A stretch of 64,000 nt of DNA from Paenibacillus agricola (GCF_011440305.1 NZ_JAAOIW010000009.1:1-64000); one strand, 5' to 3'; shown: positions 24,790-34,206, counted from the stretch's first letter. The notes: generated from the letters alone by a model not told the origin. Translations and numbers: made by a program.

Positions 24790-25692
24790 TTAAGCCTTAA
24801 TTGCACCTATCAGCATCCCCTTGACAAAGTGCTTTTGCAAAAAAGGAAATACACACATGATAGGGATCATCGTTACAATGATTGCAGCCATTTTCATACC
24901 TTCCGAAAACTTTACATCGGTTTGCACATTCGAAATATTCATTTGCTGACTGATCTGTGAATCGATAACAATTGACCTTAAAGCAAGCTGCAAGACAACA
25001 AGGTTGCCTTTCCTTATGAATATCATTGCATTAAACCATTCATTCCAACGGTCCACGGCATAGAACAATATGATTGTCGCAATGATAGGCATGGATAAAG
25101 GCAATATGATTTTAAAGAGGATCCGCCATTCACCTGCCCCATCAAGCTTAGCCGACTCCATAAGCGATTTCGGTATCGACAGGAAATAGTTCATCATTAT
25201 GATTAAATAAAATGAATTAACTCCATAGGCAAGCACAACGGACCAAATTGTATTAATTAAATTCAGCTGCTTCATTAACAGGTATATGGGGACAATTCCG
25301 CCTTGAAACAACAGAGTAACGACAACAAAATAAATGAAAAATCTCTTAAACGGAAAATCGGGGCGGCTAAGCCCATAAGCCATACTGGTAGTCAGAAACA
25401 TGTTAAGCGGCAATCCTAGTACGAGGACCAGCAAGGTTGTACGAAAACCTATCCATATGCGTCCGTCTTCAAACAATGCCTTGAAGTTTTCAAGTGTAAC
25501 ATCCGTTGGTATCAATAACACCGTTGATTTCAGATATTCCTGTTGTGTTGAAAAGGATACTGCAGCAACGTTAATAAACGGTAAAATGATGGCGATAGCA
25601 AAGAATGTGAGAATAACCAACAGGACAATATCCAATAATTGTATTTGGTTATGATGATAAGCTTTTTTCGGTACTGGTCTAACCCCCGCCAT
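24790..25692 (-). CDS. Carbohydrate ABC transporter permease (LplC/YtcP type)
   Basis: A 300-residue permease with six predicted membrane segments. The EAA-loop region is PKSLMESAKLDGAGEWRIL followed by LPLSMP, and the C-terminus LQKHFVKGMLIGAIKA is diagnostic of this subfamily. The ATG at 25692 is preceded by GGAAAGG; a GTG two codons upstream sits close to that site. It pairs with the permease at 25729 and the lipoprotein at 26813. No ATPase gene lies in the locus. The GH51 gene downstream implies arabino-oligosaccharides as substrate. Confidence 0.92.
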   Translation of the reverse strand: MAGVRPVPKKAYHHNQIQLLDIVLLVILTFFAIAIILPFINVAAVSFSTQQEYLKSTVLLIPTDVTLENFKALFEDGRIWIGFRTTLLVLVLGLPLNMFLTTSMAYGLSRPDFPFKRFFIYFVVVTLLFQGGIVPIYLLMKQLNLINTIWSVVLAYGVNSFYLIIMMNYFLSIPKSLMESAKLDGAGEWRILFKIILPLSMPIIATIILFYAVDRWNEWFNAMIFIRKGNLVVLQLALRSIVIDSQISQQMNISNVQTDVKFSEGMKMAAIIVTMIPIMCVFPFLQKHFVKGMLIGAIKA

Positions 25693-25728
25693 ATTCACTT
25701 TCCTTTCCCATATATATTCGCATCCAAT

Positions 25729-26709
25729 TTATTCCCGAACCCTATTCTTATTAGACGGAAAAAGTCCTTCCGCACCAAGCCATTTACAGACACGGTCAGC
25801 GAATAGCAACAGAGCAAAGTTGATTATAGATCGAAACAAACTTACTGCACTTGAGAAAGAGAAGTCGGCAGCAGACTGAAATGTAATTCGATAAATATAG
25901 ATGTCCAGGATTTCACCGGCTTTGGCAGTTGCAGCATTACTGATATTAAAAATCTGATCAAATCCAGTATTCATCAGATTTCCAACTGTTAAAATCAACA
26001 TTACAACAATTGTACTTTGTATACCTGGAAGGGTGATATACCACATCGTCTGCAAACGGCTCGCACCGTCGAGCTGAGCAGATTCATACTGTTCCGTATC
26101 AATTCCTGCAATAGCTGCCAGATAGATGATCATGACCCACCCTGCCGACTTCCAGTTTTCAGAAATATACAGTAAGGATAGGAAGATTTCAGTGGAGCCA
26201 AGAAAATTGACTGCTTCCCCACCCAGCATTTTGATAATACCGTTTACCATACCTTGAGTATTTAAAGTATTACTCATAACGCTGGCAACAATAATCCATG
26301 ACAAAAAGTGGGGGAATGTATACACCGTTTGTATAGCCTTTTTATATCTGTTCACACGCACTTCATTTAATAATAGAGCTAAAATAATCGGAATAGGGAA
26401 CTGAAACAGGATACGCCCTGCGTTAATCCATAGCGTCCTCCAGATCGATTCAATAAATGCGGGATCTCTAAAAACATAAATATAATTGTCGAGTCCAATC
26501 CACGGACTTCCAAAAATTCCGAGATTGGCTTTGTATGTTTTAAACGCCAATGTTAACCCATACATTGGAATATAAGCAAAAATGATATACCATATGACTC
26601 CCGGTAATAGCAGGAGGTAAATTTCCCTGGACTTCCCTACGCGACTCAACAAGGATAAATGATTCTTTTCCAAGGATGTCTTCTTCTTTTCCACCACTAT
26701 ATTCTCCAT
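25729..26709 (-). CDS. Carbohydrate ABC transporter permease (LplB type)
   Basis: A 326-residue permease. After a charged cytoplasmic N-terminus it has six predicted membrane segments; IPMYGLTLAFKTYKANLGIF and the loop YESAQLDGASRLQTMWYI followed by TLPGIQST are LplB signatures. AAGGAG precedes the ATG. It lies 30 bases upstream of its partner permease and about 100 bases downstream of the binding-protein gene. It would form the heterodimeric channel for the oligosaccharide bound by the lipoprotein at 26813. Confidence 0.93.
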   Translation of the reverse strand: MENIVVEKKKTSLEKNHLSLLSRVGKSREIYLLLLPGVIWYIIFAYIPMYGLTLAFKTYKANLGIFGSPWIGLDNYIYVFRDPAFIESIWRTLWINAGRILFQFPIPIILALLLNEVRVNRYKKAIQTVYTFPHFLSWIIVASVMSNTLNTQGMVNGIIKMLGGEAVNFLGSTEIFLSLLYISENWKSAGWVMIIYLAAIAGIDTEQYESAQLDGASRLQTMWYITLPGIQSTIVVMLILTVGNLMNTGFDQIFNISNAATAKAGEILDIYIYRITFQSAADFSFSSAVSLFRSIINFALLLFADRVCKWLGAEGLFPSNKNRVRE

Positions 26710-26812
26710 ATGAAACTCCTTCTACCAGAGTGGTAAAAATCAAGTAGCCGAGCAAATCAAATGGGATTCACCGCAGCTACTTGAAGCCAATTAATCGAAA
26801 GGTATTTGCTGA

Positions 26813-28411
26813 CTATTTAGCCAATTTTGAGTTCAGTTCATCCAGAACCGGCTTTATTATTGGCATCTTCGAATCAATCCACTTCTTCCAGTTTGCTTCT
26901 ATATCACCCTGAATAGTAATAAGATTGGCGTACTCTGTATAGTAATCGATTTGGGCCCTTCTCTTGCTTGGCGAATCGTAGGTATATAAATCCCAGTTAA
27001 CTTTAGTGAATGTGTCAGGAGTACCTTTTTTCGTTTTTTCGGCATAAAGCTGCTTTGACAGATCCCTTAATCTTTGGTCGGTATTGGGATTGTCGAATGC
27101 GAAATCGTCAAACAGAATCGTGCTGCCTAACAGATAGCCCATAGCTGGATACTTTCCGGTTGCGCCGCCAAGTGGCTTGCCTTCTTTGGCTTGGTCGAAG
27201 AGTGACTTTACTTGGCCATTGCTGTCATAAGTCCAGTCCACTTCTTTTAACCCCATATTAGCTATTGTATTTCCCTCTTGAGTAGCGTTATAATCAAGCA
27301 CACTCATATAGCGCTCAAATTTGTCATCGGATATTTTCGGATTGAAGATGATTGTGCCCCAGAAATTAATGAGGTCTTCCTGATGATAATTACCATCTTC
27401 CCCCATAACATTAGCCATATGAATGTTTTGAAATGGATCAAGTTTTGTATTAGCCTGAAAATCATCATAATAAACCCGAAGAGCTGATGTCGGTGCCTGG
27501 AAGAAGGTAGCACCTGCATTGCCTTTTACATTAAAGTAAGAACCATGCTCTTCATTTTTCACAGTGAAGAAATCCTTACCAAGGACACCGGACCGGTACG
27601 CTTCAGAGAACAATTTAAGCCCTCTCAGGGTATCCTCGGAAGCTCCGCCCCATTTATACTTACCGTCTTTATCTTTGTAAAAGTTATTGAAATGAGTGCT
27701 GTTTCTTGCAACAAACAAATCAACGGCATGATTTGTATTCTCAGCAAGCGGAATTAATTTGTCGCCTACTTTTCCGGGATCCTTTTGCTTTATCAGATTA
27801 CCATACTGAATAATCTCAGAGGTCGTATAGGTGGACTTGATAGGGAAACCCACAGCTTCAGCCCAATCTTTACGTATAAATATGGATGGATGATTCGACA
27901 ATGGGTCCCCGGGCAAGTTAGTCATAAAACGTGCTCTGGGAATGAAATAGGTTCCACCGAAGACTTTTTCCATCTGAGGCCCGAGTGATGTTTTACTATA
28001 AACTTTTGCTACGTTAGGCCAACGGGTTTTCCAGTCGTCAGGAAGCTTTTTGATAAGTCCCTGCTCGACAAAAGAAGCGGCATCCGCATGAATATAGTTA
28101 TATACGGCAATATCCGGCATGTCGCCTGAGTTGATCCATATCCGGAGTCTTTCATTCCAGTTGTCCCAGTTCAGCGCCGTCATATCTAAATCGTAATTGA
28201 ACTTGTCGGAATAATACTTGGCAAGGGCATCACCATTGGTGTAATTAAATCCTTCAATTCCCTGTACGGACGCCATTGTTAGTTTGACACGCATGGAACT
28301 ATCGGTATTTTTTTGATCCGACTTATTCCCTGAGTCACTGCTGCATGCTGCAATACTAAGCATGATGAATACAGCCGTTCCAAGACATACTAATTTCCTC
28401 AACTTTGTCAT
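26813..28411 (-). CDS. Extracellular solute-binding lipoprotein (LplA-like)
   Basis: A 532-residue binding protein, long for the class as usual for LplA-like proteins. The signal is KLVCLGTAVFIMLSIAAC with the lipidated Cys23, followed by a Ser/Asp-rich linker. The mature part includes LNWDNWNERLRIWINSGDMPDI, a typical LplA region for polymer-derived ligands. AAGGAGGATG precedes the ATG. It is the first intact gene of the operon after the beta-helix remnant. It should capture an arabinose-containing oligosaccharide at the cell surface, which is inferred from the neighbouring GH51 gene. Confidence 0.93.
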   Translation of the reverse strand: MTKLRKLVCLGTAVFIMLSIAACSSDSGNKSDQKNTDSSMRVKLTMASVQGIEGFNYTNGDALAKYYSDKFNYDLDMTALNWDNWNERLRIWINSGDMPDIAVYNYIHADAASFVEQGLIKKLPDDWKTRWPNVAKVYSKTSLGPQMEKVFGGTYFIPRARFMTNLPGDPLSNHPSIFIRKDWAEAVGFPIKSTYTTSEIIQYGNLIKQKDPGKVGDKLIPLAENTNHAVDLFVARNSTHFNNFYKDKDGKYKWGGASEDTLRGLKLFSEAYRSGVLGKDFFTVKNEEHGSYFNVKGNAGATFFQAPTSALRVYYDDFQANTKLDPFQNIHMANVMGEDGNYHQEDLINFWGTIIFNPKISDDKFERYMSVLDYNATQEGNTIANMGLKEVDWTYDSNGQVKSLFDQAKEGKPLGGATGKYPAMGYLLGSTILFDDFAFDNPNTDQRLRDLSKQLYAEKTKKGTPDTFTKVNWDLYTYDSPSKRRAQIDYYTEYANLITIQGDIEANWKKWIDSKMPIIKPVLDELNSKLAK

Positions 28412-28488
28412 ATTTCATCCTCCTTATATTTTAAGCCTCTTCCTCCCCACCATCCTATAGTGCTCCCATATGTTAAGACACGAGAGCA

Positions 28489-28896
28489 TTAACTTCGGTG
28501 GGATTTTTTTAGTATTGCTCCAATGCCGATTCTTGAGATCGAGAGACAGTTTCTTGGGTCAATACACAGAATGCTGTTGTCAATCACGTTTTCTTTATCA
28601 CGGGTGCATTCCCTGTAACAGGATAGGGAACCCCGCTGCGGTATCGGCGAGCCCAATGTCGCATGCGCCAAAGTAAGCCCTTTCACACGAATATACGATA
28701 AAAACGGTACTTTTGGGGCAAAACACTGCTGCGTTAATCGTCTTAAACGGTCTTCATCACCGACGCTGTTTTCATCCGATGCCAGAGGGTTTTTGTTGTC
28801 CCCATGAATTTCGCGATCATACTTTTGTTCGACCTCCCAGAACTGAAACATTTGCCCATCGGGAAGTTGGGCAGTTAAATCCTGCCGATTTGCCAT
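28489..28896 (-). pseudogene. Right-handed beta-helix enzyme remnant
   Basis: A strong AAAGGAGG precedes an ATG and the product starts MANRQDLTAQLPDGQMFQFW, then ASDENSVGDEDR, matching the N-terminus of beta-helix glycosidase/lyase-type proteins (normally followed by PLKTINAA). It then jumps to FLSYIRVKGLTLAHATLGS and PIPQRGSLSC, which belongs about 50-60 residues later, and ends in unrelated sequence at residue 135. The internal deletion and lost C-terminus make it non-functional. It was the first gene of the hemicellulose operon. Confidence 0.6.
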
Positions 28897-28939
28897 TTCA
28901 CCGCCTCCTTTCGCCCTAGAGTATGTAAAGGATTTATCA

Positions 28940-28954
28940 TTGAAGCGCTTTCAA
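28940..28954. promoter_or_regulatory. CcpA cre-like palindrome
   Basis: TTGAAGCGCTTTCAA is a perfect palindrome around GCGC and differs from the classic cre TGAAAGCGCTTTCA at two positions in the left half. It lies 44-58 bases upstream of the first gene of the minus-strand hemicellulose operon. A second half-like ATCGCTTTCATAC follows near 28980. Catabolite control is the natural inference; a LacI-family site is the alternative. Confidence 0.5.
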
Positions 28955-29064
28955 AAGCATTTTAAGTGAGTATTTTTTAATCGCTTTCATACTTAAATTT
29001 TAGCAGGTGCAAGTAAACAGCGATATGCGTTAGATTAGGTTGAAATAGGATTAAATTAGGTATA

Positions 29065-29094
29065 TTGCAAACATTACCCAATCGTATATATAAT
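29065..29094 (+). promoter_or_regulatory. Candidate sigma-A promoter for the second YesM-type kinase
   Basis: TTGCAA (29065-29070) and TATAAT (29089-29094) are separated by 18 bases and lie 51 bases upstream of the kinase ATG, whose ribosome binding site is GAAGGAG. Both hexamers are close to consensus. Confidence 0.6.
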
Positions 29095-29144
29095 GAGAGC
29101 ATAATTTTTAGCGTCATCAATCTATTTGAAGGAGTTTATCTATT

Positions 29145-30944
29145 ATGAGGTTTGGTAAGTTCAATTCTATTCGAGGCCGTATTATAGGAAGTACGCTTCT
29201 ATTTCTTTTCTCCATGGGTGTTCTAATAATCATATACAATATGGGGTTCGAATCCATCATCGAGCGCAGGGCTTATCAGACCTTTGAGCTTCTCTCCAAT
29301 GAGATGGACCGGAGGCTTGCCATGTCAATCAATGAAATCGACAGAGCCGCCAAACGGGTGTCTTACTCTACTACCGTTCAGCAGTTACTGTTAACGGATA
29401 ATCCCTCCGAATATTTTAAATTGAAGGCTTCAGCTACCGAGGTTCTATATGACTCCATTTACAGCAGCAAAAATATAAAAAGCATTGTCCTTACATCCCG
29501 AAACATGAATAACTTTTATATTAGCGATAGTTTCCATGAGATTCGAGAAAAGGCAATTGCGGAAAACGGACTAGATCAAGATATCACACTCCGCAACCCG
29601 ATTGTTAGTAATGTATTCTTCGACAATAGTGGCAGCAATAACGGACCTTACTTTTTGTACTTTCTCCCTGTCCGTTCCATATTAGAAGGATATAGCGAGA
29701 AAAAAAATATAGCATTATGTACTGTCGTAGTCAATTTAAAATCTTTTACAGGCGAGCTTAACACCGGCATATCCAACGATGGTATAACTGCACTCATATT
29801 TGAAGATAAAATCATAAATTCCAGCCGGGAAGTGAATGAAGTCGAGCGGTCTATATTGCTGAACGCAAAAGAGGGCCGGGGCAAGGCGAACGTCAATGGC
29901 GAAAAATTTCTCACCAGCTCCGTGTCGGTACCCGAATTCGGATGGCGTTTTGTTTCACTGACCACCAGACATTCCCTAATTGGCGATCTTATTCCTATAA
30001 GAAGCATCGGTATCTTTATTATACTTGCTGCCGGTCTTCTGCTTTTTTTCCAGATGCAGCTTGTGCTGCGCTCCGTGACCAATCCTATAGATCAGATCAT
30101 CAGTGATATGAGAAATCTTACATTGCGGAAAGATGGAGTCAGGGTGAGTATACCGAAAACTGTCGAACTTGCCAGACTTGCCGAGGATATCAATGATATG
30201 CTGGAGCGAATTGAAATTTCCCAAAAAGAGATTAGAAAATCCCAGCAGAATCTCTACCAATCCATGATTGCCCAGCAAAAGGCCGAATTGCTCTCATACA
30301 GAAGCCAAATAAATCCGCACTTTCTTTTTAATACCTTGGAGTGTGTGCGAAGCATGGCCCAAGCCTATGGTGTTAGATGTATAGAGGATATCTGCACATC
30401 AATGGCCAGCATGTTCCGTTATTCTGTAAGCTCTGGAACCATCGTTACCCTTCAAGACGAGATAAAACATACTTGTGACTACATGAAGGTAATGAGCCAG
30501 CGTTTTCCGGGCAAGTACACAATAAAGTTGGATATACAGCCTGAGGCAATGAACCATCCTATACATGCCATGTTTCTCCAGCCTATCGTTGAAAACTCAA
30601 TTAAACATGGTTTTGCAGAAAAAATGCCGCCCTGCATCATAAGGATATCAGGTCGGCTTCAAAAAGATGGGTCCCTTTTACTAAACATTGCCGATAATGG
30701 TGCCGGCATATCCGATGAGGAGCTCAAAAAAATAAATAACGTTAACCAGCCGATAGACGATAGTACTTCTCATGGAAAAACGAATATAGGCCTTTATAAT
30801 ATCCAGCAGCGTCTAAAGAACAGCTTTGGTGACCAATATCGCTTTGAGGTCCGCTCTGTTAAGGGTTACTACACAAAAGTCGTCATCTGTATACCTAAAG
30901 CGCTTACAATGTTAAGCCCGAATTTTACTCCTCCAGCATGCTGA
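29145..30944 (+). CDS. YesM-type sensor histidine kinase
   Basis: A 599-residue membrane kinase. Segments at about 12-32 and 286-305 flank an extracellular Cache-like sensor. HAMP follows (LRSVTNPIDQIISDMRNL), then the phosphoacceptor motif YRSQINPHFLFNTLECV with His392, and the ATP-binding domain (LQPIVENSIKHGF, LLNIADNGAGIS). GAAGGAG precedes the ATG. It is transcribed away from the hemicellulose operon and ends overlapping, tail to tail, with the response regulator gene on the other strand, an uncommon arrangement for this family. It presumably senses an arabino-oligosaccharide or the loaded binding protein. Confidence 0.93.
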   Translation: MRFGKFNSIRGRIIGSTLLFLFSMGVLIIIYNMGFESIIERRAYQTFELLSNEMDRRLAMSINEIDRAAKRVSYSTTVQQLLLTDNPSEYFKLKASATEVLYDSIYSSKNIKSIVLTSRNMNNFYISDSFHEIREKAIAENGLDQDITLRNPIVSNVFFDNSGSNNGPYFLYFLPVRSILEGYSEKKNIALCTVVVNLKSFTGELNTGISNDGITALIFEDKIINSSREVNEVERSILLNAKEGRGKANVNGEKFLTSSVSVPEFGWRFVSLTTRHSLIGDLIPIRSIGIFIILAAGLLLFFQMQLVLRSVTNPIDQIISDMRNLTLRKDGVRVSIPKTVELARLAEDINDMLERIEISQKEIRKSQQNLYQSMIAQQKAELLSYRSQINPHFLFNTLECVRSMAQAYGVRCIEDICTSMASMFRYSVSSGTIVTLQDEIKHTCDYMKVMSQRFPGKYTIKLDIQPEAMNHPIHAMFLQPIVENSIKHGFAEKMPPCIIRISGRLQKDGSLLLNIADNGAGISDEELKKINNVNQPIDDSTSHGKTNIGLYNIQQRLKNSFGDQYRFEVRSVKGYYTKVVICIPKALTMLSPNFTPPAC

Positions 30945-32016
30945 AATTCTTTTTGATGATGGCAGTATTCTGAATTTTTCGGTACTTACTGGGAGTACAT
31001 CCAAAGAAACGTTTAAATAGCCTTCCAAAATAACCATAATCTGAATAACCTACCATATCCGCCACTTGCTGTACAGGTGCTCCGTTTTCCACAAGCAGGA
31101 GTGCCGCTCGCTTCATCCTGATCGCAGTCAAAAAACCTGTTAACGTAATCCCTGTTTGCTTCTTGAAAAGCTCACATAAGTATGTTTCGGATAGATAAAA
31201 TCTTTCAGAGATCTCACTAAGCGAGAGTTCATTTTTATAATTTTTGCTAAGATATACCTGTATCGCCGCTACCATAGAGTTTGCAGAATAATCAATTTCC
31301 AGTTGTGCAGAGCTGACAGCTTCAGAAAACATCTGATCGAAATCTTCAAAACCGGGACGTTGTACACTTATGCCTAAGCTTACCCCACATGCAGCAGCAG
31401 ACATCCTCCATTGGTTGAAAAAGGGCTCCAGATTCTGCTTTGATGAAAGCAGATAGAGTGTTGTTCCATCATTTAGTAAAAATTGTCCAACACACATGTC
31501 CTTTTTTTTTGGCAAGTTGTAATCTTTTGCAACTGCAATGTAACAATGAGGATGGACAGCAGCTGATACAAGCACCTCTCTCTGTCTTTCATTCATGAGT
31601 TTGCCGGTTTGAAAGACCTCCATTAGGACAGGGTGTTTGGCAGAAACAAGTTTTTTTCTGAGCCTGTCCACAACAGTTCCCACTTCATCCCGGTCAAGAG
31701 GTTTAAGAATATAGTGAAACACATCATATTGCAAGGCTTCGCGGGCTACCTCGAAATCACTAAAAGCGCTTATGATGACAAACTCAGAATTGATTCCTTT
31801 TTCTCTGGCTTCCCTAACCAGATCAAGTCCGGTCATTCCCGGCATACGTATATCGGTAAAGACTATATCCGGCTGAATACTCATGATGCTCTCAAGTGCC
31901 TTCCGCGGATATAAAAAAGCCCCGATAATTTCAAATCCTTCTTTGTTCCAATCTATAATATTTTTAATTCCTGTCAGAGCCCAGGGTTCGTCGTCTACAA
32001 AGATGATTCTAAGCAA
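30925..32016 (-). CDS. YesN-type response regulator with AraC DNA-binding domain
   Basis: A 363-residue response regulator. The receiver has Asp8/Asp9 in IIFVDDEPWAL, phosphoacceptor Asp55 in FTDIRMPGMTG and the lysine in HYILKPLDRDE. The middle region is shorter than in the regulator at 13702. Two AraC helix-turn-helices form the C-terminus (LSLSEISERFYLSETYLCELF and VQQVADMVGYSDYGYFGRLF). It overlaps the last 20 bases of the kinase gene on the opposite strand, so the two messages are antisense at their 3' ends. It is the likely activator of the hemicellulose operon at 19.0-28.9 kb. Confidence 0.93.
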   Translation of the reverse strand: MLRIIFVDDEPWALTGIKNIIDWNKEGFEIIGAFLYPRKALESIMSIQPDIVFTDIRMPGMTGLDLVREAREKGINSEFVIISAFSDFEVAREALQYDVFHYILKPLDRDEVGTVVDRLRKKLVSAKHPVLMEVFQTGKLMNERQREVLVSAAVHPHCYIAVAKDYNLPKKKDMCVGQFLLNDGTTLYLLSSKQNLEPFFNQWRMSAAACGVSLGISVQRPGFEDFDQMFSEAVSSAQLEIDYSANSMVAAIQVYLSKNYKNELSLSEISERFYLSETYLCELFKKQTGITLTGFLTAIRMKRAALLLVENGAPVQQVADMVGYSDYGYFGRLFKRFFGCTPSKYRKIQNTAIIKKNFSMLEE

Positions 32017-32124
32017 TGCAAACCCTCCCTTTACCGAAATTCCTTAGATATCTTTCATTTTGAAACTTTGCTTTCATTTATTATGAAGTATTTCGAAAGT
32101 AACCTTCTTTGAAATTATGAAAAA

Positions 32125-32187
32125 TGCTCTTATTCTTTGGTAGATATTGTGTTTTATCCCTAACACATCACCCAAAGAGAAGAGCAC
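32125..32187. repeat. Large composite hairpin
   Basis: TGCTCTTATTCTTTGG on the left pairs with CCCAAAGAGAAGAGCA on the right, with an inner TGTGTT/AACACA stem. An A-run precedes and a T-run follows, so it could end transcripts from either side. It may also be the end of a lost insertion sequence. Confidence 0.55.
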
Positions 32188-32524
32188 CTTTTTAGGTAAA
32201 TTGTACCACAGACACCAGTAAAATCAAGACCGGCTTTACAGTAGTCGAGGCAAAAAGATTGAAATTTCTGGCGATTTGGTTGATCAATTCGAGGCTCGTG
32301 AACGACAAATAGTCCCCCCTTATGCTATGATGTAAAAGCTACTTGATGTGTACAGCTTCTGGATATTTTCCATACAACCCATTTTCTTTAACATCAGAAT
32401 ACTCTTTTAAATAATCGTATTTGACCATTCCATGGAATAATAAGTCTTCATAGCTCTCCCTCTTCATTACATGCTGTGGGAAAGTACCTTCGTGTTTTCA
32501 TCCCAATTTTGGCTCTGGTGGAAC

Positions 32525-32638
32525 ATCATGCGATGAATTCACCAGTTTGTGCCGGAATTAGACAAGCAAATTCGTCCCTTTCTAAAACCGACTAAGCCAG
32601 CAGTGATCGAGGTAAAACGAACGGGAAAAGGGTACTAG
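32525..32638 (+). pseudogene. IS6-family transposase scrap
   Basis: Plus-strand translation reads IMR, a TGA where family members have Trp, then IHQFVPELDKQIRPFLKPTK, which fits the region just before the first catalytic Asp of IS6/IS26-type transposases. It then diverges (PAVIEVKRTGKGY) and stops. None of the DDE residues is present. Confidence 0.5.
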
Positions 32639-32777
32639 AAAAAGATAGTACTTACGAGAACATCCGATGTCATTTAAAATAGGATTGTAAGTGATAAGCA
32701 ATTGAAAAATCAGGAATGATTTTGGTGGAAATCAAGGAGCCTTATTGGTATTGAAAAAAGAGAGGAAGTGTTGATTA

Positions 32778-33065
32778 GTGCTAATCATTTATTCCACAGG
32801 TTCTCTGATTCTTCTGGCGTTCGCTCATTGGCTGCTATGGAGGACAATCCGCTTCCAGCATAACCTTCGATGGGTAAGTATATTAACTACATTCATCATC
32901 CTGACTCTGCCTTTACTTTATATGCTGTACAACAACGATCCTGCAAAGATAGTAGGGGCCAATATTGGTCTGGGTCTCTCCTTTTTTTTTACATGGATAG
33001 TAACATTGCTACTACTGCTAACGGCAGGCATACGTCTTTTTATACAAAGAAAAAAAGTTCGGTAA
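32778..33065 (+). CDS. Small membrane protein, unknown
   Basis: A 95-residue hydrophobic protein with three predicted membrane segments (about residues 3-20, 33-50 and 60-88) and a positively charged C-terminus RLFIQRKKVR. I do not recognise the family. The start is a GTG preceded at about nine bases by AGAGGAAG. It is followed by a terminator at 33092. Membrane topology is the only supported property. Confidence 0.55.
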   Translation: MLIIYSTGSLILLAFAHWLLWRTIRFQHNLRWVSILTTFIILTLPLLYMLYNNDPAKIVGANIGLGLSFFFTWIVTLLLLLTAGIRLFIQRKKVR

Positions 33066-33091
33066 TCGAAAACGTTAGTTTAATAAATTAA

Positions 33092-33119
33092 CAGGCTGCT
33101 CCCACAACAGCCTGCTTTT
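33092..33119 (+). terminator. Rho-independent terminator
   Basis: CAGGCTG (33092-33098) pairs with CAGCCTG (33108-33114) and is followed by CTTTTG. It lies 27 bases after the small membrane protein gene. Confidence 0.55.
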
Positions 33120-33328
33120 GTGTGCGTTTTCGTGGGGTGACATGTCTCACGTAAATGGGACGAGCAGAAAAAGGGGCTTTTTTAAAATTACTGCCTCATC
33201 ATGTTCAGCCACAATACCACATTATTAGAAAAAAGAGATGAGGATTATTTCCCCCATCTCTTTTGGCTACAATTTTACTAATTAGATTTTCAACAATTCA
33301 AACCCAATATATTTATTGTTCACGGTTG

Positions 33329-33697
33329 TTAATGTAGAGGTTTTTCTTTGTATTCTTCCAACCAGTATTGATAATAGGGGTTAGTCCACTTAGAACCAGC
33401 TATTTTAGCTAATTCTAACTTGATAAAATCTTCCACTTTTTTCTCTTCTTCAAGATTACCTTTGATTTTTTGATTGTAAACGCTGCTTGCTTCAACATAT
33501 TTATTCCCTTCAACAGCACTTTTAAATTTCGATATTGGGTTATTTATTAATATAAATGATGTTCCTGCAATAATCACAGCGAGTAGGCCAATACCTAAAT
33601 AAATATACAACTTCTTAGTATTCTTCTTGGTCGACTTTGTTTCTTTTTCCGATCCAATCTTTGATAGATTTAGTTGATCATCATACTTATAGTTCAA
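33329..33697 (-). pseudogene. Membrane-anchored protein fragment
   Basis: A 122-codon frame with a lysine-rich cytoplasmic start, one membrane segment (LYIYLGIGLLAVIIAGTSFILI, about 31-52) and an extracellular stretch (FKSAVEGNKYVEASSVYNQKI) resembling the first repeat of long TcaA-like or related surface proteins of Bacilli. The end (WTNPYYQYWLEEYKEKPLH) looks like foreign sequence, and only TTG codons without a ribosome binding site are available for a start. I think it is an internally deleted remnant, though a real small gene cannot be excluded. Confidence 0.4.
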
Positions 33698-33762
33698 TAG
33701 TAATTGTTCAAAAGTATGAGTGAGTTTAAGTAATACCTATAAAATCATGGAAATAGAAAAAA

Positions 33763-33781
33763 CCTCCATTTTGAATGGAGG
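33763..33781 (-). terminator. Rho-independent terminator after the 51-residue gene
   Basis: CCTCCATT (33763-33770) pairs perfectly with AATGGAGG (33774-33781) around a 3-base loop; on the minus strand the stem is followed by TTTTTTC. It lies 26 bases past the stop of the small acidic protein gene. Confidence 0.8.
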
Positions 33782-33806
33782 CAAGTTTACTGATAAGATA
33801 AATGTC

Positions 33807-33962
33807 TTAATATTCAATTTCAATTACATCATCGTTTACATCGTCATAGCGAATCTGCTTTGTATCTTCAACCATAAAACCTGTTCGCTCATGTGCCTCT
33901 GTGTCTTCATAGATTGTTTCTGGATCTCCGTCTGTTTCAATATCGATTTTTTCATTTGGCAT
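33807..33962 (-). CDS. Small acidic protein of 51 residues, unknown
   Basis: Starts MPNEKIDIETDGDPETIYED and ends DDVNDDVIEIEY; about a third of residues are Asp or Glu, with no cysteine and no hydrophobic segment. GAGGAGGGATATCT directly precedes the ATG, and a strong terminator follows, so this is a complete transcription unit although very short. I do not recognise the family. The composition fits a small soluble spore or stress protein, or a DNA-mimic-like inhibitor, but nothing in the sequence proves either. Confidence 0.65.
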   Translation of the reverse strand: MPNEKIDIETDGDPETIYEDTEAHERTGFMVEDTKQIRYDDVNDDVIEIEY

Positions 33963-34206
33963 ATAGATATCCCTCCTCATTGTCTAGAGGGTATTTTATC
34001 CAATGTAATAAAAATTATTCCCATCGGCTGCTTATGATTAATCCCAATGAAAAATAGACCATTCTCTCGTTATGAGTAGGATGGTCTTACTTATATGATG
34101 GGGATTAATACAGATACACCACTATAATGATCTTTTTAGCCCCCTAGAAGACTTGGACAGCACACCCCTTAATCCAATTCAATAAAAGTAGACGGAGGGG
34201 AACGTT

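Larger units (their letters stand above)
32017..32777. other. Gene-poor accessory stretch with decayed pieces
   Basis: About 760 bases with no intact gene. It contains a large hairpin (32125-32187), an IS6-type transposase scrap (32525-32638), and a 42-codon minus-strand frame at 32339-32467 (MKRESYEDLLFHGMVKYDY start) without a ribosome binding site, probably the tail of a lost gene. The start of the response-regulator gene message lies at the left end. Confidence 0.5.

Noticed and set aside
28940-28954. Perfect CcpA cre site
   Set aside because: The palindrome differs from the classic cre at two positions, so it is reported only as cre-like.
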